64,000 nt of DNA. Origin: LMUY01 sp965276785. Lineage in GTDB: Bacteria; Pseudomonadota; Alphaproteobacteria; Acetobacterales; Acetobacteraceae. Below, in pieces: positions 24,587 through 33,211 of this stretch (the first letter of the stretch is position 1; each line of letters starts with the position of its first letter). The translations under genes and the position numbers were made by a program. The notes beneath the pieces were generated by a model. It saw nothing but the letters and a program-made list of their open reading frames with translations, did not search any database and had not been told where the DNA came from. Location: contig OZ255629.1 in assembly GCA_965276785.1 (NCBI GenBank), positions 1,984,001 through 2,048,000 of the forward strand. Direction: 5' to 3'.

Positions 24587-24610
24587 AGGACGCTCCTTCG
24601 GTGGGCCCGC

Positions 24611-26446
24611 CTAATTCAATCTGACCGCGGCCTCCCGCTCGATCGGTGGCAGCGAGAAGCTCGGCCAGGCGCCGGCCGCCAACTGGTCCAGGCTGGGCGA
24701 TGGCAGATGCAGCCGGGCGGCGTAGATCCAGCTATACGTCAAGGCACGCGGAATAAAGCCGCGCGTCTCATCATTGGGGATGCTCTCGATGAACAGCAAT
24801 GGATCGTCGGACGAGCGTATGCTATCCGCCATCCGTGCAAACGAGCTTGGCCCGGCGTTGTAGCTGCCGAGCAAGCGGATGAGATTGCCACGCACGCCCG
24901 ACAAGCCAGCCAGGTACAGTACGTAGCTCTGCCCGACATCGAGATTGGTTGCCGGGTCGTACAGCAGTTGCGCGTAGCTGGCGGCAGAGCCGTGACCGGT
25001 GACGTAACTTGCTGTAATCGGCATCACTTGCATCAGCCCGCGGGCGCCCGCACCGGAGAGCGCGCCGGGATCGAAGTTGGATTCCAGCCGGGCCAAGGCA
25101 TAGACCAGCGGCGGGTCGAGGCGGAAGCCGCCGGCCGGGCGCAGCGCGGGAATGGGGAAGCGCGCCTCGTCGTGCGGCCGGCCCTCGGCGGCCTCGATCA
25201 GCCCGGCGATTTGGGCCGCGAAATCCATCAGGCCAGCCGCCTCGGCCACGCGCAGAACCGCGCCGCTCAGCCCGGGATCGTCCGCCACCTGCGGCCATAG
25301 GCAGCGCAGTTCGGCCTCGGCACGGCGCGACTGGCCCACCTGCAACAGGGCGAAGGCGCGGTGGCCATGCGGGTTGGCCATCAACGCGTCCACGTCCGCA
25401 GCGCCGAGCGTGTCGCGACCGCCCTGGGGGTCCGCGTTGAGCCGCAAGGTGCGCCGGGCGAGCAGGCCATAGAACGTGTGTTTGGACTGTGCTGCCTGTT
25501 TCAGCCAGGTGGTGGCGCCGGCGCTGTCGCCATTGCGGGCATGCGCCCGGGCCGCCCAGAATGCGGCGCCCGAGCGCAAGGCTGCCGGGGCGAGGGTCGC
25601 GCTGGTGGCGGCCTCAAAGGCGGATTGCGCCTGGTCGCGGTCGCCCAGCCGCCACGCGGCGAGACCCGCCACGTAGCCGGCCAAGCCGACCGCGCCGCCG
25701 CTCCCGGCCAGCGCGTCCTGCGCCGTTCGCAGCGCCGCGGCGTCCCGCCCCTGGGTGAACAGGGTTTGGCCAACCTCGGCGCGCAACTGGTCGCCATAGA
25801 GCGCGCCCAACCCTTTGGTGCGGCGGAGCAGGCTCAGTGCGCTCTCGGCGTTGCCGGCGCGCGCGCGTTCATGCACGGTGCGGTCGAGCAGGGCATTGCG
25901 CGACAACTTCGCCCCGGCGGGCTCGTCCTCTTCCGGTGCGGCCGCTTCGGGCGGGTCGGGCTCGAGGCGGGCGACGTCGGGCGTCGGCGGCAGTGCCGTG
26001 CCAGCCGTCACGCGCTTGCGCAGCAGCGCGTGGATGGCGGCCGCGTCGGGATGGTCGGGGTAGCGGGCCAGCCAGGTGGCGAGTTCGGCTGCACTTGAGC
26101 GTGTATGGGGCCCCAAGTAGCGTTGCGCCAGCACATGGCCGTTCAGCAACGGGTCTGCCACGCCGGCCAGTTCGGCCGTGGCCTCGGCGAGGTGGCCAGC
26201 GGCCTGCAACGCGAAAATCTGCCGCAGCCGGGCCGCATCGCTGGGGGCGAGCGGCTGCGGCAAGTCGGCGCCCCCCAGCCCGTGCGCCACCCCGGGCGCG
26301 ATGCGCGGGTTGACAAACGCCATTTCCTCGGCCGCCGCCTTGGTGAGAACCGCTCCTGCCGAGACCGCACTGGCCAGCATGGCCGCCCCGGCAATCAAGG
26401 CCCGTGCCGACGGGCGGCGGGAGAATGTGGCTTCGGCTCCTCGCAT
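24611..26446 (-). CDS. soluble lytic transglycosylase, Slt70-like
   Basis: Periplasmic murein transglycosylase that cleaves the glycan strand to 1,6-anhydromuropeptides. 611 residues from ATG 26446: signal peptide (ARALIAGAAMLASAVSAGA), a long superhelical region of repeated helix pairs (residues about 60-440), and a C-terminal SLT domain with ALARLESNFDPGALSGAGARGLMQVMP, catalytic Glu in ESNFDP, followed by YVLYLAGLSGVRGNLIRLLGSYNAGP. Lies 24 bp downstream of moaB's start on the same strand; a separate transcript is likely. Confidence 0.93.
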   Translation of the reverse strand: MRGAEATFSRRPSARALIAGAAMLASAVSAGAVLTKAAAEEMAFVNPRIAPGVAHGLGGADLPQPLAPSDAARLRQIFALQAAGHLAEATAELAGVADPLLNGHVLAQRYLGPHTRSSAAELATWLARYPDHPDAAAIHALLRKRVTAGTALPPTPDVARLEPDPPEAAAPEEDEPAGAKLSRNALLDRTVHERARAGNAESALSLLRRTKGLGALYGDQLRAEVGQTLFTQGRDAAALRTAQDALAGSGGAVGLAGYVAGLAAWRLGDRDQAQSAFEAATSATLAPAALRSGAAFWAARAHARNGDSAGATTWLKQAAQSKHTFYGLLARRTLRLNADPQGGRDTLGAADVDALMANPHGHRAFALLQVGQSRRAEAELRCLWPQVADDPGLSGAVLRVAEAAGLMDFAAQIAGLIEAAEGRPHDEARFPIPALRPAGGFRLDPPLVYALARLESNFDPGALSGAGARGLMQVMPITASYVTGHGSAASYAQLLYDPATNLDVGQSYVLYLAGLSGVRGNLIRLLGSYNAGPSSFARMADSIRSSDDPLLFIESIPNDETRGFIPRALTYSWIYAARLHLPSPSLDQLAAGAWPSFSLPPIEREAAVRLN

Positions 26447-26575
26447 GACCGGCCCGCTACACGCATCGCCGGACGGGCGCAACGCTGGCGAGCGACCCGG
26501 GTGATGAGCCTTGTACGCAACTGGCGGTAATCCTGGATTTTCCGCTGCACTTTTCGCGATATCGTGAACTCTGCG

Positions 26576-27325
26576 TTAACCTTCCATTGCGCGCCGCAGC
26601 CGCAGCAAGTCTGCCCACGCGTCGCGTTTGGCCGCTGGCGTGGCCTGGAGGTGGGCAAGGCCGGCGAATAGCAGGGTCGGCAGCGGGTTTGCGACGCCCG
26701 GGAGCGTCATCTGCTGCCACCCGGAGCGTGGCCGCCGCGCCACGCCAGGCAGCAGGGTCCGCGCGGCGAGCCCCCCCACGAGCAGCACGAAGCGTGGCTG
26801 CAGCAAGGCCAGATGGCGCTGCAGGAACGGCAAGCAGACTTGCACCTCCGGCTCGGTCGGGGGCCGGCCGCCGGGGGGGCGCCAGGGCAGCAAGCTGGTG
26901 GACAGGCCTGCTGCCCGGTCCAGCCCGGCGGACGTGAACATCCGGTCCAGGAAGGCGGCAGCGGTGCCGGCGAAGGGCAGCCCGGCGCGGTCCTCCGCTG
27001 CGCCGGGCACGTCGGCCACCAGCACCAGCCCGCTTCGGCCGGTGCCGTCGCTGAACACCAGGTTGGTGGCGGTGGTGCGAAGCGGGCAGCCATCGAAGCT
27101 GGCGAGGGCGGCCCGTAGCGCTTGCGGGCTGCCCGCCGCCGCCGCCAGCGCTGTGGCGCGCACCTGGGCGCGCGCCACAGCATGGCCCGCCGGCGCGGCG
27201 GGGGGCACTGGGAGCGCCACCGTAGGAGCGGCCGGAACGGTGACCCGGCGGTCGAGCGGGTGGTCGGCCAGCGCCTCATCCGCGCCCCATTCCAACTGCA
27301 GCCGCAACCAAGCCAATGCATCCAT
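26576..27325 (-). CDS. uracil-DNA glycosylase, family 4-like, with incomplete Fe-S ligand set
   Basis: Base-excision repair enzyme of the UDG superfamily, expected to remove uracil from DNA. 249 residues from ATG 27325 (MDALAWLRLQLEWG); a GTG at 27352 is an alternative. Seen: GCPL...ATNLVFSDG, motif LVADVPGAAEDRAGLPFAGTAAAFLDRM (normally GEAPGxxED), RPPGGRPPTEPEVQVCLPFLQRHL, and the motif VLLVGGLAARTLL. Family 4 enzymes bind a 4Fe-4S cluster with CxxC and C-x15-C; here the first Cys of each pair is Phe and Trp, leaving two ligands. A cluster-free or alternative-ligand form is implied. Confidence 0.8.
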   Translation of the reverse strand: MDALAWLRLQLEWGADEALADHPLDRRVTVPAAPTVALPVPPAAPAGHAVARAQVRATALAAAAGSPQALRAALASFDGCPLRTTATNLVFSDGTGRSGLVLVADVPGAAEDRAGLPFAGTAAAFLDRMFTSAGLDRAAGLSTSLLPWRPPGGRPPTEPEVQVCLPFLQRHLALLQPRFVLLVGGLAARTLLPGVARRPRSGWQQMTLPGVANPLPTLLFAGLAHLQATPAAKRDAWADLLRLRRAMEG

Positions 27326-27433
27326 GGCGGGGTTGTTAGCGGGGAGCGGCACGATGGCAAGACGGCATGGTTTGCGTCACCGGCCGCGGTGCCTATCTTG
27401 GTAGAGCAAAACACGGGTGCGGGGGTTCTTGGC

Positions 27434-29059
27434 ATGTCAGGCCGCGAGGCGATGGAGTTCGACGTGGTGATTGTGGGGGCGGGCCCGGCGGGGCTCGCCG
27501 CCGCCATCCGCCTGAAGCAACTGGCGCCGGAGGCCACGGTCTGCGTGGTGGAGAAAGGCAGCGAAGTCGGCGCCCACATCCTCTCCGGCGCCGTCATCGA
27601 ACCGCGTGCCCTGGCGGAGCTGTTGCCGGATTGGCAGGAGCGGGGCGCGCCGCTGACGACGCCGGCGGGCGAGGACCGGTTTGTGTTCCTCACCGCCAGC
27701 CGCGCCATCCGCCTGCCGACCCCGCCTCAGATGCATAATGCCGGGAACTATATCGTCTCGCTCGGCAATGTGGTCCGCTGGCTGGGGCAGCAGGCCGAAG
27801 CGGCCGGGGTGGAGATCTATCCCGGCTTCGCGGCGGCGGAGTTGCTGGAGGAGGACGGCCGCATCGTGGGCGTCGCGACCGGCGACATGGGCGTGGAGAA
27901 GACCGGCGCGCAGGGCTCCAACTACCAGCCCGGCATGGAGCTGCGCGCCACCTACACCCTGTTTGCCGAGGGCTGCCGCGGCTCACTCAGCAAGCAGCTT
28001 ATGCAACGGTTCGCTCTGCGCGACGGGCGGGACCCGCAAACCTACGCGCTGGGCGTGAAGGAGCTCTGGGAGATCCCGGCCGAGGCGCATAGGCCTGGCC
28101 TAATTGAGCACAGCATCGGCTGGCCGCTGGACAGCAGCACCTATGGCGGGTCCTGGCTGTATCACTGGGGCGAGCGGATGGTGTCGTACGGGTTCGTGGT
28201 GGGGTTGGACTATCAGAACCCGTTTCTCTCTCCGTTCGACGAGATGCAGCGGTTCAAGACGCATCCGGCGATGCGGCGCCATTTCGAAGGCGGCCGGCGC
28301 ATCAGCTATGGCGCCCGGGCGCTGAGTGAGGGCGGCCTGCAATCCATTCCAAAGCTGACCTTCCCGGGCGGTGCGCTGATCGGTGATTCTGCCGGGTTCC
28401 TGAACGTGCCGAAAATCAAGGGCACCCACACCGCGATGAAGTCCGGCATGGCGGCGGCAGAGGCATTGGCGGAGGCGCTGGCTGGCAACCGGCCGCCCGA
28501 ACCCTCGGGTTACGCCGATAAGATCATGGCGAGCTGGGCCTGGCAGGAGCTGAGCGAAGCCCGCAACATCCGCCCTGCTTTCAGCCGCTTCGGCCTGTGG
28601 GGCGGGCTGGCCTACTCCGCGGCCGATGCCTACGTGCTGCGTGGCCGCGCGCCCTGGACGATGCATCACCGCCACGCCGACAACGAGACTTTGGTGCCAG
28701 CCACGAAGGGTAAGCCTATTGCGTATCCAAAGCCCGACGGCAAGCTCACCTTCGACCGGCTCTCCTCCGTGTTCCTCAGCAACACCAACCATGAGGAGAA
28801 CCAGCCCGTCCACCTCCGCCTGCGAGACCCGGCGCGCTGGCTCGGCGTCAATTGGGAGACCTACGGCAGCCCGGAAAGCCGCTATTGCCCGGCCGGCGTC
28901 TACGAGGCCGTGGGCGTTGAGGAAGGCCAGCCGCGGCTGCAGATCAACGCGCAGAACTGCGTGCATTGCAAGACCTGCGACATCAAGGACCCGACGCAGA
29001 ACATCGACTGGGAGGTGCCGGAGGGCGGCGGCGGCCCGAACTATCCAGGCGGCATGTAG
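27434..29059 (+). CDS. electron transfer flavoprotein-ubiquinone oxidoreductase
   Basis: Membrane-associated FAD/4Fe-4S enzyme that passes electrons from ETF (acyl-CoA and amino acid dehydrogenases) to ubiquinone. 541 residues from ATG 27434, preceded by a G-run. FAD site DVVIVGAGPAGLAAAIRLKQ near the N-terminus, EKGSEVGAHILSGAVIEPRAL, GDSAGFLNVPKIKGTHTAMKSGM, and the C-terminal ferredoxin motif CVHCKTCDIKDPTQNIDWEVPEGGGGP with three Cys, plus an upstream Cys in SRYCPAGVYE completing the cluster. Full length. Confidence 0.97.
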   Translation: MSGREAMEFDVVIVGAGPAGLAAAIRLKQLAPEATVCVVEKGSEVGAHILSGAVIEPRALAELLPDWQERGAPLTTPAGEDRFVFLTASRAIRLPTPPQMHNAGNYIVSLGNVVRWLGQQAEAAGVEIYPGFAAAELLEEDGRIVGVATGDMGVEKTGAQGSNYQPGMELRATYTLFAEGCRGSLSKQLMQRFALRDGRDPQTYALGVKELWEIPAEAHRPGLIEHSIGWPLDSSTYGGSWLYHWGERMVSYGFVVGLDYQNPFLSPFDEMQRFKTHPAMRRHFEGGRRISYGARALSEGGLQSIPKLTFPGGALIGDSAGFLNVPKIKGTHTAMKSGMAAAEALAEALAGNRPPEPSGYADKIMASWAWQELSEARNIRPAFSRFGLWGGLAYSAADAYVLRGRAPWTMHHRHADNETLVPATKGKPIAYPKPDGKLTFDRLSSVFLSNTNHEENQPVHLRLRDPARWLGVNWETYGSPESRYCPAGVYEAVGVEEGQPRLQINAQNCVHCKTCDIKDPTQNIDWEVPEGGGGPNYPGGM

Positions 29060-29106
29060 CACCGCTCGGCTGGCAATCGGCCGGCACCGACGATAGAAGT
29101 GCGTGC

Positions 29107-30807
29107 ATGCTGCTCAAACCAACCCAAGCGCGCGCTGCCTTGCTGGTGCTGTGCCTCTCCGCTTGCGCCGCCTCCGATCCGTCCGAGCACGCGGCGGCAG
29201 GCGTGGACAGCCACTCGGCGGACATCCTGGTCGGCTTGCACGCGCTCGCTGGCGATGACGATGCGACCGCGGCGCAGGCGTTCAACCGGGCGCTTCAGGC
29301 CGACCCGGACGATCCGAGCCTTCGCCACAGCGCCTTCATGGCCGCCCTGCTCTCCGGCCGCCCCGAGGCGCAGAAGCAGGCGGAAGCCCTGGCGCTCCGG
29401 CTGCCCAATGACCCGACGGCGATGCTGGTCCGGGCCGATGCCGACATCAAGGCCGGCCGTTGGGACGCCGCGGCCGCGGCGTTTGCCAAGCTGCCCGCCG
29501 GCGGCCCCAACCAAGTGCTGCAGCCGTTGCTGCTGGCCTGGGCGCAGCAGGGCGCGGGAGAGACCGACGCCGCGCTGAACACCCTGCGCCCACTTGGGGA
29601 GGGCAGCCGGCTGCGCGGCATCTTCGCGCTGCACTCGGCGATGATCGCCGACGCGGCCGGCCGCTCCGCCGAGGCCGCCCGGCTCTACCGCGTGGCGCTG
29701 GTTGAGTTTGGCTCGCTCAACCTGCGCCTCGGCACGTTGGTGGCCAGTTGGCAGGCGCGCAGCGGCCAGGCGGCCGAAGCCCGCGGCACCATCCACGCCA
29801 TGGTGCAGACCAGCCCGGACCTTGCCATCGCCGAGCCGGCGTTGCAGCAAAGCATTTCCGGCTCGGCGGTAGCGTCGGCCACGGATGGCGTGGCGGAGAG
29901 CTACCTGGCCGTGGCCGCCGCCCTGCAGCAGCAGGATTCGCCCGATTTCGCGCTGGTCCTCCTACATCTCGCCATTGATCTCCGGCCGAACTTTACCTCC
30001 GCCCGGCTGCTGCTGGCTGAGATGCTGGCCAACCGCGGGCAGGTGGATGGGTCGATGGCGGTGCTCGCCCCCGTGCCGCCCAGCGACCCATTGGCGGCGG
30101 TGGTGGAGTTGCGCCGGGCGGGCGACCTGGAACGCCAGGGCCACAGCGCCGAGGCGGAAACGATGCTGCAGCGGCTCGCCGGGGCCTATCCCGGGCAGGC
30201 CGAACCGCTGGCCATGCTGGGAGAGGTGCAAAGCGGCGAAGGCCACTTCAGCGAAGCCGCAGCCACCTATGGCCGGGCGATCGGGCGGCTGACCGAGCCG
30301 CGTCAGGCGGACTGGGTGCTGTATTATCAGCAGGGAGTGGCCTACGACCGGGCGCATGAATGGTCGCGGGCCGAGGCTGACTTCCTCCATGCGCTGGACC
30401 TCTCGCCCGACCAGCCCCTGGTGCTGAACTATCTCGGCTATGCCTGGACTGAGCAGGGGCGCAACGTGGGCCGCGCTCGCGAGATGATCGAGCGCGCCGT
30501 CGAGGAGCGGCCGAACGACGGCTCCATCGTCGACAGCCTCGGTTGGTCGCTGCTGCAGGGCGGCGACAAGCCGGGCGCGGTGAAGGTGCTGGAGCGGGCG
30601 GTGGAGCTGCAGCCGGAAGACGCCACCATCAACGCCCATCTCGGCGACGCCTACCGCGCGGCCGGACGGCTGCGCGAGGCCGAGATCCAGTGGCGGCGCG
30701 CGCTGATCCTTAATCCTGCCCCGCAGGACGCGGCCCGGCTGCAGGCCAAACTCACCGCCGCGGCGCGCCCGGCGCTGCCGCAAGCCGCAGAGCGCCACGT
30801 GGAGTGA
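29107..30807 (+). CDS. TPR-repeat lipoprotein
   Basis: Envelope protein with a lipoprotein signal (LLVLCLSAC, Cys near residue 20) followed by roughly ten tetratricopeptide repeats over 566 residues; the C-terminal ones are clearest (LGEVQSGEGHFSEAAATYGRAI, GVAYDRAHEWSRAEADFLHALDLSPDQPLVLNYLGYAW, DSLGWSLLQGGDKPGAVKVLERAVELQPEDATINAHLGDAY). It probably acts as an assembly or protein-interaction platform at a membrane. The stop overlaps the ispE start by GTGA, a pairing also seen in related bacteria. Confidence 0.9.
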   Translation: MLLKPTQARAALLVLCLSACAASDPSEHAAAGVDSHSADILVGLHALAGDDDATAAQAFNRALQADPDDPSLRHSAFMAALLSGRPEAQKQAEALALRLPNDPTAMLVRADADIKAGRWDAAAAAFAKLPAGGPNQVLQPLLLAWAQQGAGETDAALNTLRPLGEGSRLRGIFALHSAMIADAAGRSAEAARLYRVALVEFGSLNLRLGTLVASWQARSGQAAEARGTIHAMVQTSPDLAIAEPALQQSISGSAVASATDGVAESYLAVAAALQQQDSPDFALVLLHLAIDLRPNFTSARLLLAEMLANRGQVDGSMAVLAPVPPSDPLAAVVELRRAGDLERQGHSAEAETMLQRLAGAYPGQAEPLAMLGEVQSGEGHFSEAAATYGRAIGRLTEPRQADWVLYYQQGVAYDRAHEWSRAEADFLHALDLSPDQPLVLNYLGYAWTEQGRNVGRAREMIERAVEERPNDGSIVDSLGWSLLQGGDKPGAVKVLERAVELQPEDATINAHLGDAYRAAGRLREAEIQWRRALILNPAPQDAARLQAKLTAAARPALPQAAERHVE

Positions 30808-31718
30808 CGGCATCCGGCAGCGACAGCGAACGCGCGCCGGTCAAGGTCAACCTCAGCCTGCTGGTGACCGGGCGCCGCGCCGACGGCTACCATCTGCTCG
30901 ACAGCATCGTGGTGTTCGGCCCGGCCTTCGACGTGGTGCACGCGCGGGCCGCCGCGGAGCTGTCGCTGGCCATCGCAGGCCCATTCGCCGCGGGGCTCGG
31001 CGGCGGCCAGGACAACCTGGTGTTGCGGGCGGCGCGCGCGCTGGCGGATTGGGCGGCCATCGAACCTCGGGCGGCGCTGTTGCTGGAGAAGCGCGTGCCG
31101 GTCGCCTCGGGGGTCGGCGGCGGTTCGGCCGATGCGGCGGCTGCGCTGCGGCTGCTTTGCCGCTTGTGGCGCTGCTCGCCGGGCGCCGATGCGCTGTCTG
31201 CCTTGGCGCTGCACCTGGGAGCGGACGTGCCCGTCTGCCTGGACAGCCAACCCGCGCGGATGACCGGCGTGGGCGACGGGCTGGCGCCGTTACCGCCGTT
31301 GCCGCGCTGCGGGCTGTTGCTGGCCAATCCCGGGGTGGCGTTGGCCACGGCCGATGTGTTCGGCGCTCGGGCGGCCGCGTTCTCCCCGCCCGCCCGGCTG
31401 CCGCGGGAATGGCCGGATGCGGCCTCGCTCGCCGCCGCGCTGGCGGCCTTGGGCAACGATCTGGAGGCGCCAGCCATGCGGCTCTGCCCGGCGGTCGCGG
31501 GGGTGCTGGCGCGGCTGCGCGCCCTGCCCGGCTGCCTGTTGGCGCGGATGAGCGGCTCCGGCGCCACGTGTTTCGCCCTGTTTGCCACGCCGGCCGAGGC
31601 CGAGACAGCCGCGGCGGTGTTGCCGGGCGCTTGGTGGCGGTCGGCCGGAGCCCTTTACGAACCCCCTGCCGCCGCCCTATTGACGCAGGTGGCCGGCTGG
31701 GGCGTCGCCAAGCGGTAA
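30804..31718 (+). CDS. ispE: 4-diphosphocytidyl-2-C-methyl-D-erythritol kinase
   Basis: GHMP kinase of the non-mevalonate (MEP) isoprenoid pathway; phosphorylates CDP-methylerythritol. 304 residues from GTG 30804. APVKVNLSLLVTGRRADGYHLLDSIVVF at the N-terminus, the ATP loop VASGVGGGSADAAAALR, DVPVCLDSQPARMTGVG, and MSGSGATCFALF near the C-terminus. The last seven residues (GWGVAKR) and stop codon are encoded inside the 5' end of the tRNA-Gln gene. Confidence 0.95.
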   Translation: MTASGSDSERAPVKVNLSLLVTGRRADGYHLLDSIVVFGPAFDVVHARAAAELSLAIAGPFAAGLGGGQDNLVLRAARALADWAAIEPRAALLLEKRVPVASGVGGGSADAAAALRLLCRLWRCSPGADALSALALHLGADVPVCLDSQPARMTGVGDGLAPLPPLPRCGLLLANPGVALATADVFGARAAAFSPPARLPREWPDAASLAAALAALGNDLEAPAMRLCPAVAGVLARLRALPGCLLARMSGSGATCFALFATPAEAETAAAVLPGAWWRSAGALYEPPAAALLTQVAGWGVAKR

Positions 31719-31772
31719 GGCAGCGGATTTTGATTCCGCCATTCGGAGGTTCGATCCCTCCCGCCCCAACCA
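31699..31772 (+). tRNA. tRNA-Gln (anticodon TTG)
   Basis: Complete cloverleaf with encoded CCA. Acceptor arms TGGGGCG (31699-31705) and CGCCCCA (31762-31768), D-arm GCC...GGC, anticodon stem GCGGA/TCCGC around loop TTTTGAT (anticodon TTG), T-arm GGAGG-TTCGATC-CCTCC, discriminator A, then CCA. The first 20 bases overlap the 3' end of ispE. Confidence 0.97.
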
Positions 31773-31791
31773 CGGCTGCCAGCGTCCGAAG

Positions 31792-32784
31792 CTACCAGGC
31801 CATGGTGACCGGGGCCCGGCTGCGCGCGCGGCGGTGATGCACCCATTCCATGGTCGGCATGAAGCGGGGCGCTAGGAACTGGTAGGTGGTGGCGAGCAAG
31901 GCGGCTATTTCGGCACGGGCCTCCTCGCATACCCCGTCCCATTGGTCGAGCACCGGCTGCCAGGCGCGCTCGCTGCGATACAGCCAGTCGCGGTTGCTGC
32001 GGATGAAGGCGCGCTGGCTTTCGACATCGCGCAGCAGGGCGGCGATTTGCTGCGTTTGCGCGTCCACCTCGTCAAACCGGCTGCGCAATTGCTTTTCGGC
32101 CAGCGCACTCAGCCGGCCCACCGAAGCCAGCGTCTCGGCCTGCAGCCCGCAGAGCAGCCGCGCGGGGCGCAAGCGGTCGAGCCGGACGATGAAGCGCTGC
32201 ACCCGCAGCATCAGGCTATCCCGCAGAGCTTCGATGAAGGACAGTTCGCGGGACAGGTCGTCCATCGCCTGCAGCACTTGGTCGCGCCCGGCCATGCCGA
32301 GTTCCTCGGCGCATTCGCCCGCAAGCGCCTCCACGTCGGCTTGCAGGTCGGCCTCCTGCGCCAAGCGCAGCAGAGTGCGGGCGTCCCGTTGCGCCTGGGC
32401 CCAGCGGCTGGATGGGGAGAGCCAGCACACCAGGTCGAGCGCCAGGCGGGTGGCGGCCAGCCGGAGATGATCCGGGCTGGGGCGCCAACTGGCCTCCCCG
32501 GTCAGCAGTTCCGGCGGAAAACGGTCACCGGGCCGGATGGAGTTGACGTAATCGAGGGCGAGACCGACCAGGTCCAGCATCATGCCGTCATGCGACTGGT
32601 CGCCGATGTCGAACTCGCGACGCAGCGACTTCAACGGTATGGACGCTTCGCGTGCGCCAAGAGTCAGCGCCATTACGGGCAAGCTGTCCTGCGATGAGCG
32701 ATGGAACCGCACGCCGCCGACGGTGCTGAACACCCGGTGGTGCAGATCGCAGCGCTCTGGGACGTGTTGCGACGAATGGGTCAT
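31792..32784 (-). CDS. hypothetical coiled-coil-rich protein (330 aa)
   Basis: No family recognised. Long helical segments dominate: TRLALDLVCWLSPSSRWAQAQRDARTLLRLAQEADLQADVEALAG, SLMLRVQRFIVRLDRLRPARLL, and RLSALAEKQLRSRFDEVDAQTQQIAALLRDVESQRAFIRSNRDWLYRSERAWQPVLDQWD (each described in part). No signal peptide or membrane helix, so probably cytosolic. Start ATG 32784 follows GGAAG; ATG 32811 is an alternative. It sits alone, converging on tRNA-Gln and divergent from the DUF3253 gene. Confidence 0.7.
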   Translation of the reverse strand: MTHSSQHVPERCDLHHRVFSTVGGVRFHRSSQDSLPVMALTLGAREASIPLKSLRREFDIGDQSHDGMMLDLVGLALDYVNSIRPGDRFPPELLTGEASWRPSPDHLRLAATRLALDLVCWLSPSSRWAQAQRDARTLLRLAQEADLQADVEALAGECAEELGMAGRDQVLQAMDDLSRELSFIEALRDSLMLRVQRFIVRLDRLRPARLLCGLQAETLASVGRLSALAEKQLRSRFDEVDAQTQQIAALLRDVESQRAFIRSNRDWLYRSERAWQPVLDQWDGVCEEARAEIAALLATTYQFLAPRFMPTMEWVHHRRARSRAPVTMAW

Positions 32785-32944
32785 GTGCCGTGCTTCCGAG
32801 ACAAGGCTCATTTTGCTTGCTGAAAGTGAACAAAGCGTTGACCGTGAGACAGTGTCGGGCTTGGCGCTGACATCGGGGTGACAAACGCTTCATGCCGGTG
32901 CTGCATGGCTTGCCTCCAGGGTCCCGGTGCGGCAGCGTTGCGGT

Positions 32945-33211
32945 ATGAGACCCGATCCGGTCGCTGTGGAGGCGGCGATCCTGCAGTTGTTAGACGCACG
33001 CGGCGCCGACAAATCGATCTGTCCCAGCGAGGCCGCGCGCGCCCTCGGTGGCGAGTGGCAGCAGGTGTTGGGCGACGTCCGCCGCGCGGCGGTGAGCCTT
33101 GCCAAAGCCGGCCGCATCGACATTCTGCGCAAGGGCAAGCCGGTCGATCCGGACAGCGTGCGCGGGGTGATCCGGCTGCGGCTGCGTTGGCCACCTGGCG
33201 GTGAGCGCTGA
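32945..33211 (+). CDS. DUF3253 domain protein (winged-helix-like)
   Basis: 88-residue protein matching the DUF3253 pattern: VEAAILQLLDARGADKSICPSEAARAL, then DVRRAAVSLAKAGRIDILRKGKPVDPDSVRGVIRLRL. The fold is presumably a small winged helix; its biochemical role is unknown. The stop overlaps the ABC exporter start as TGATG (33209-33213), indicating translational coupling and possibly a regulatory link to that exporter. Confidence 0.8.
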   Translation: MRPDPVAVEAAILQLLDARGADKSICPSEAARALGGEWQQVLGDVRRAAVSLAKAGRIDILRKGKPVDPDSVRGVIRLRLRWPPGGER

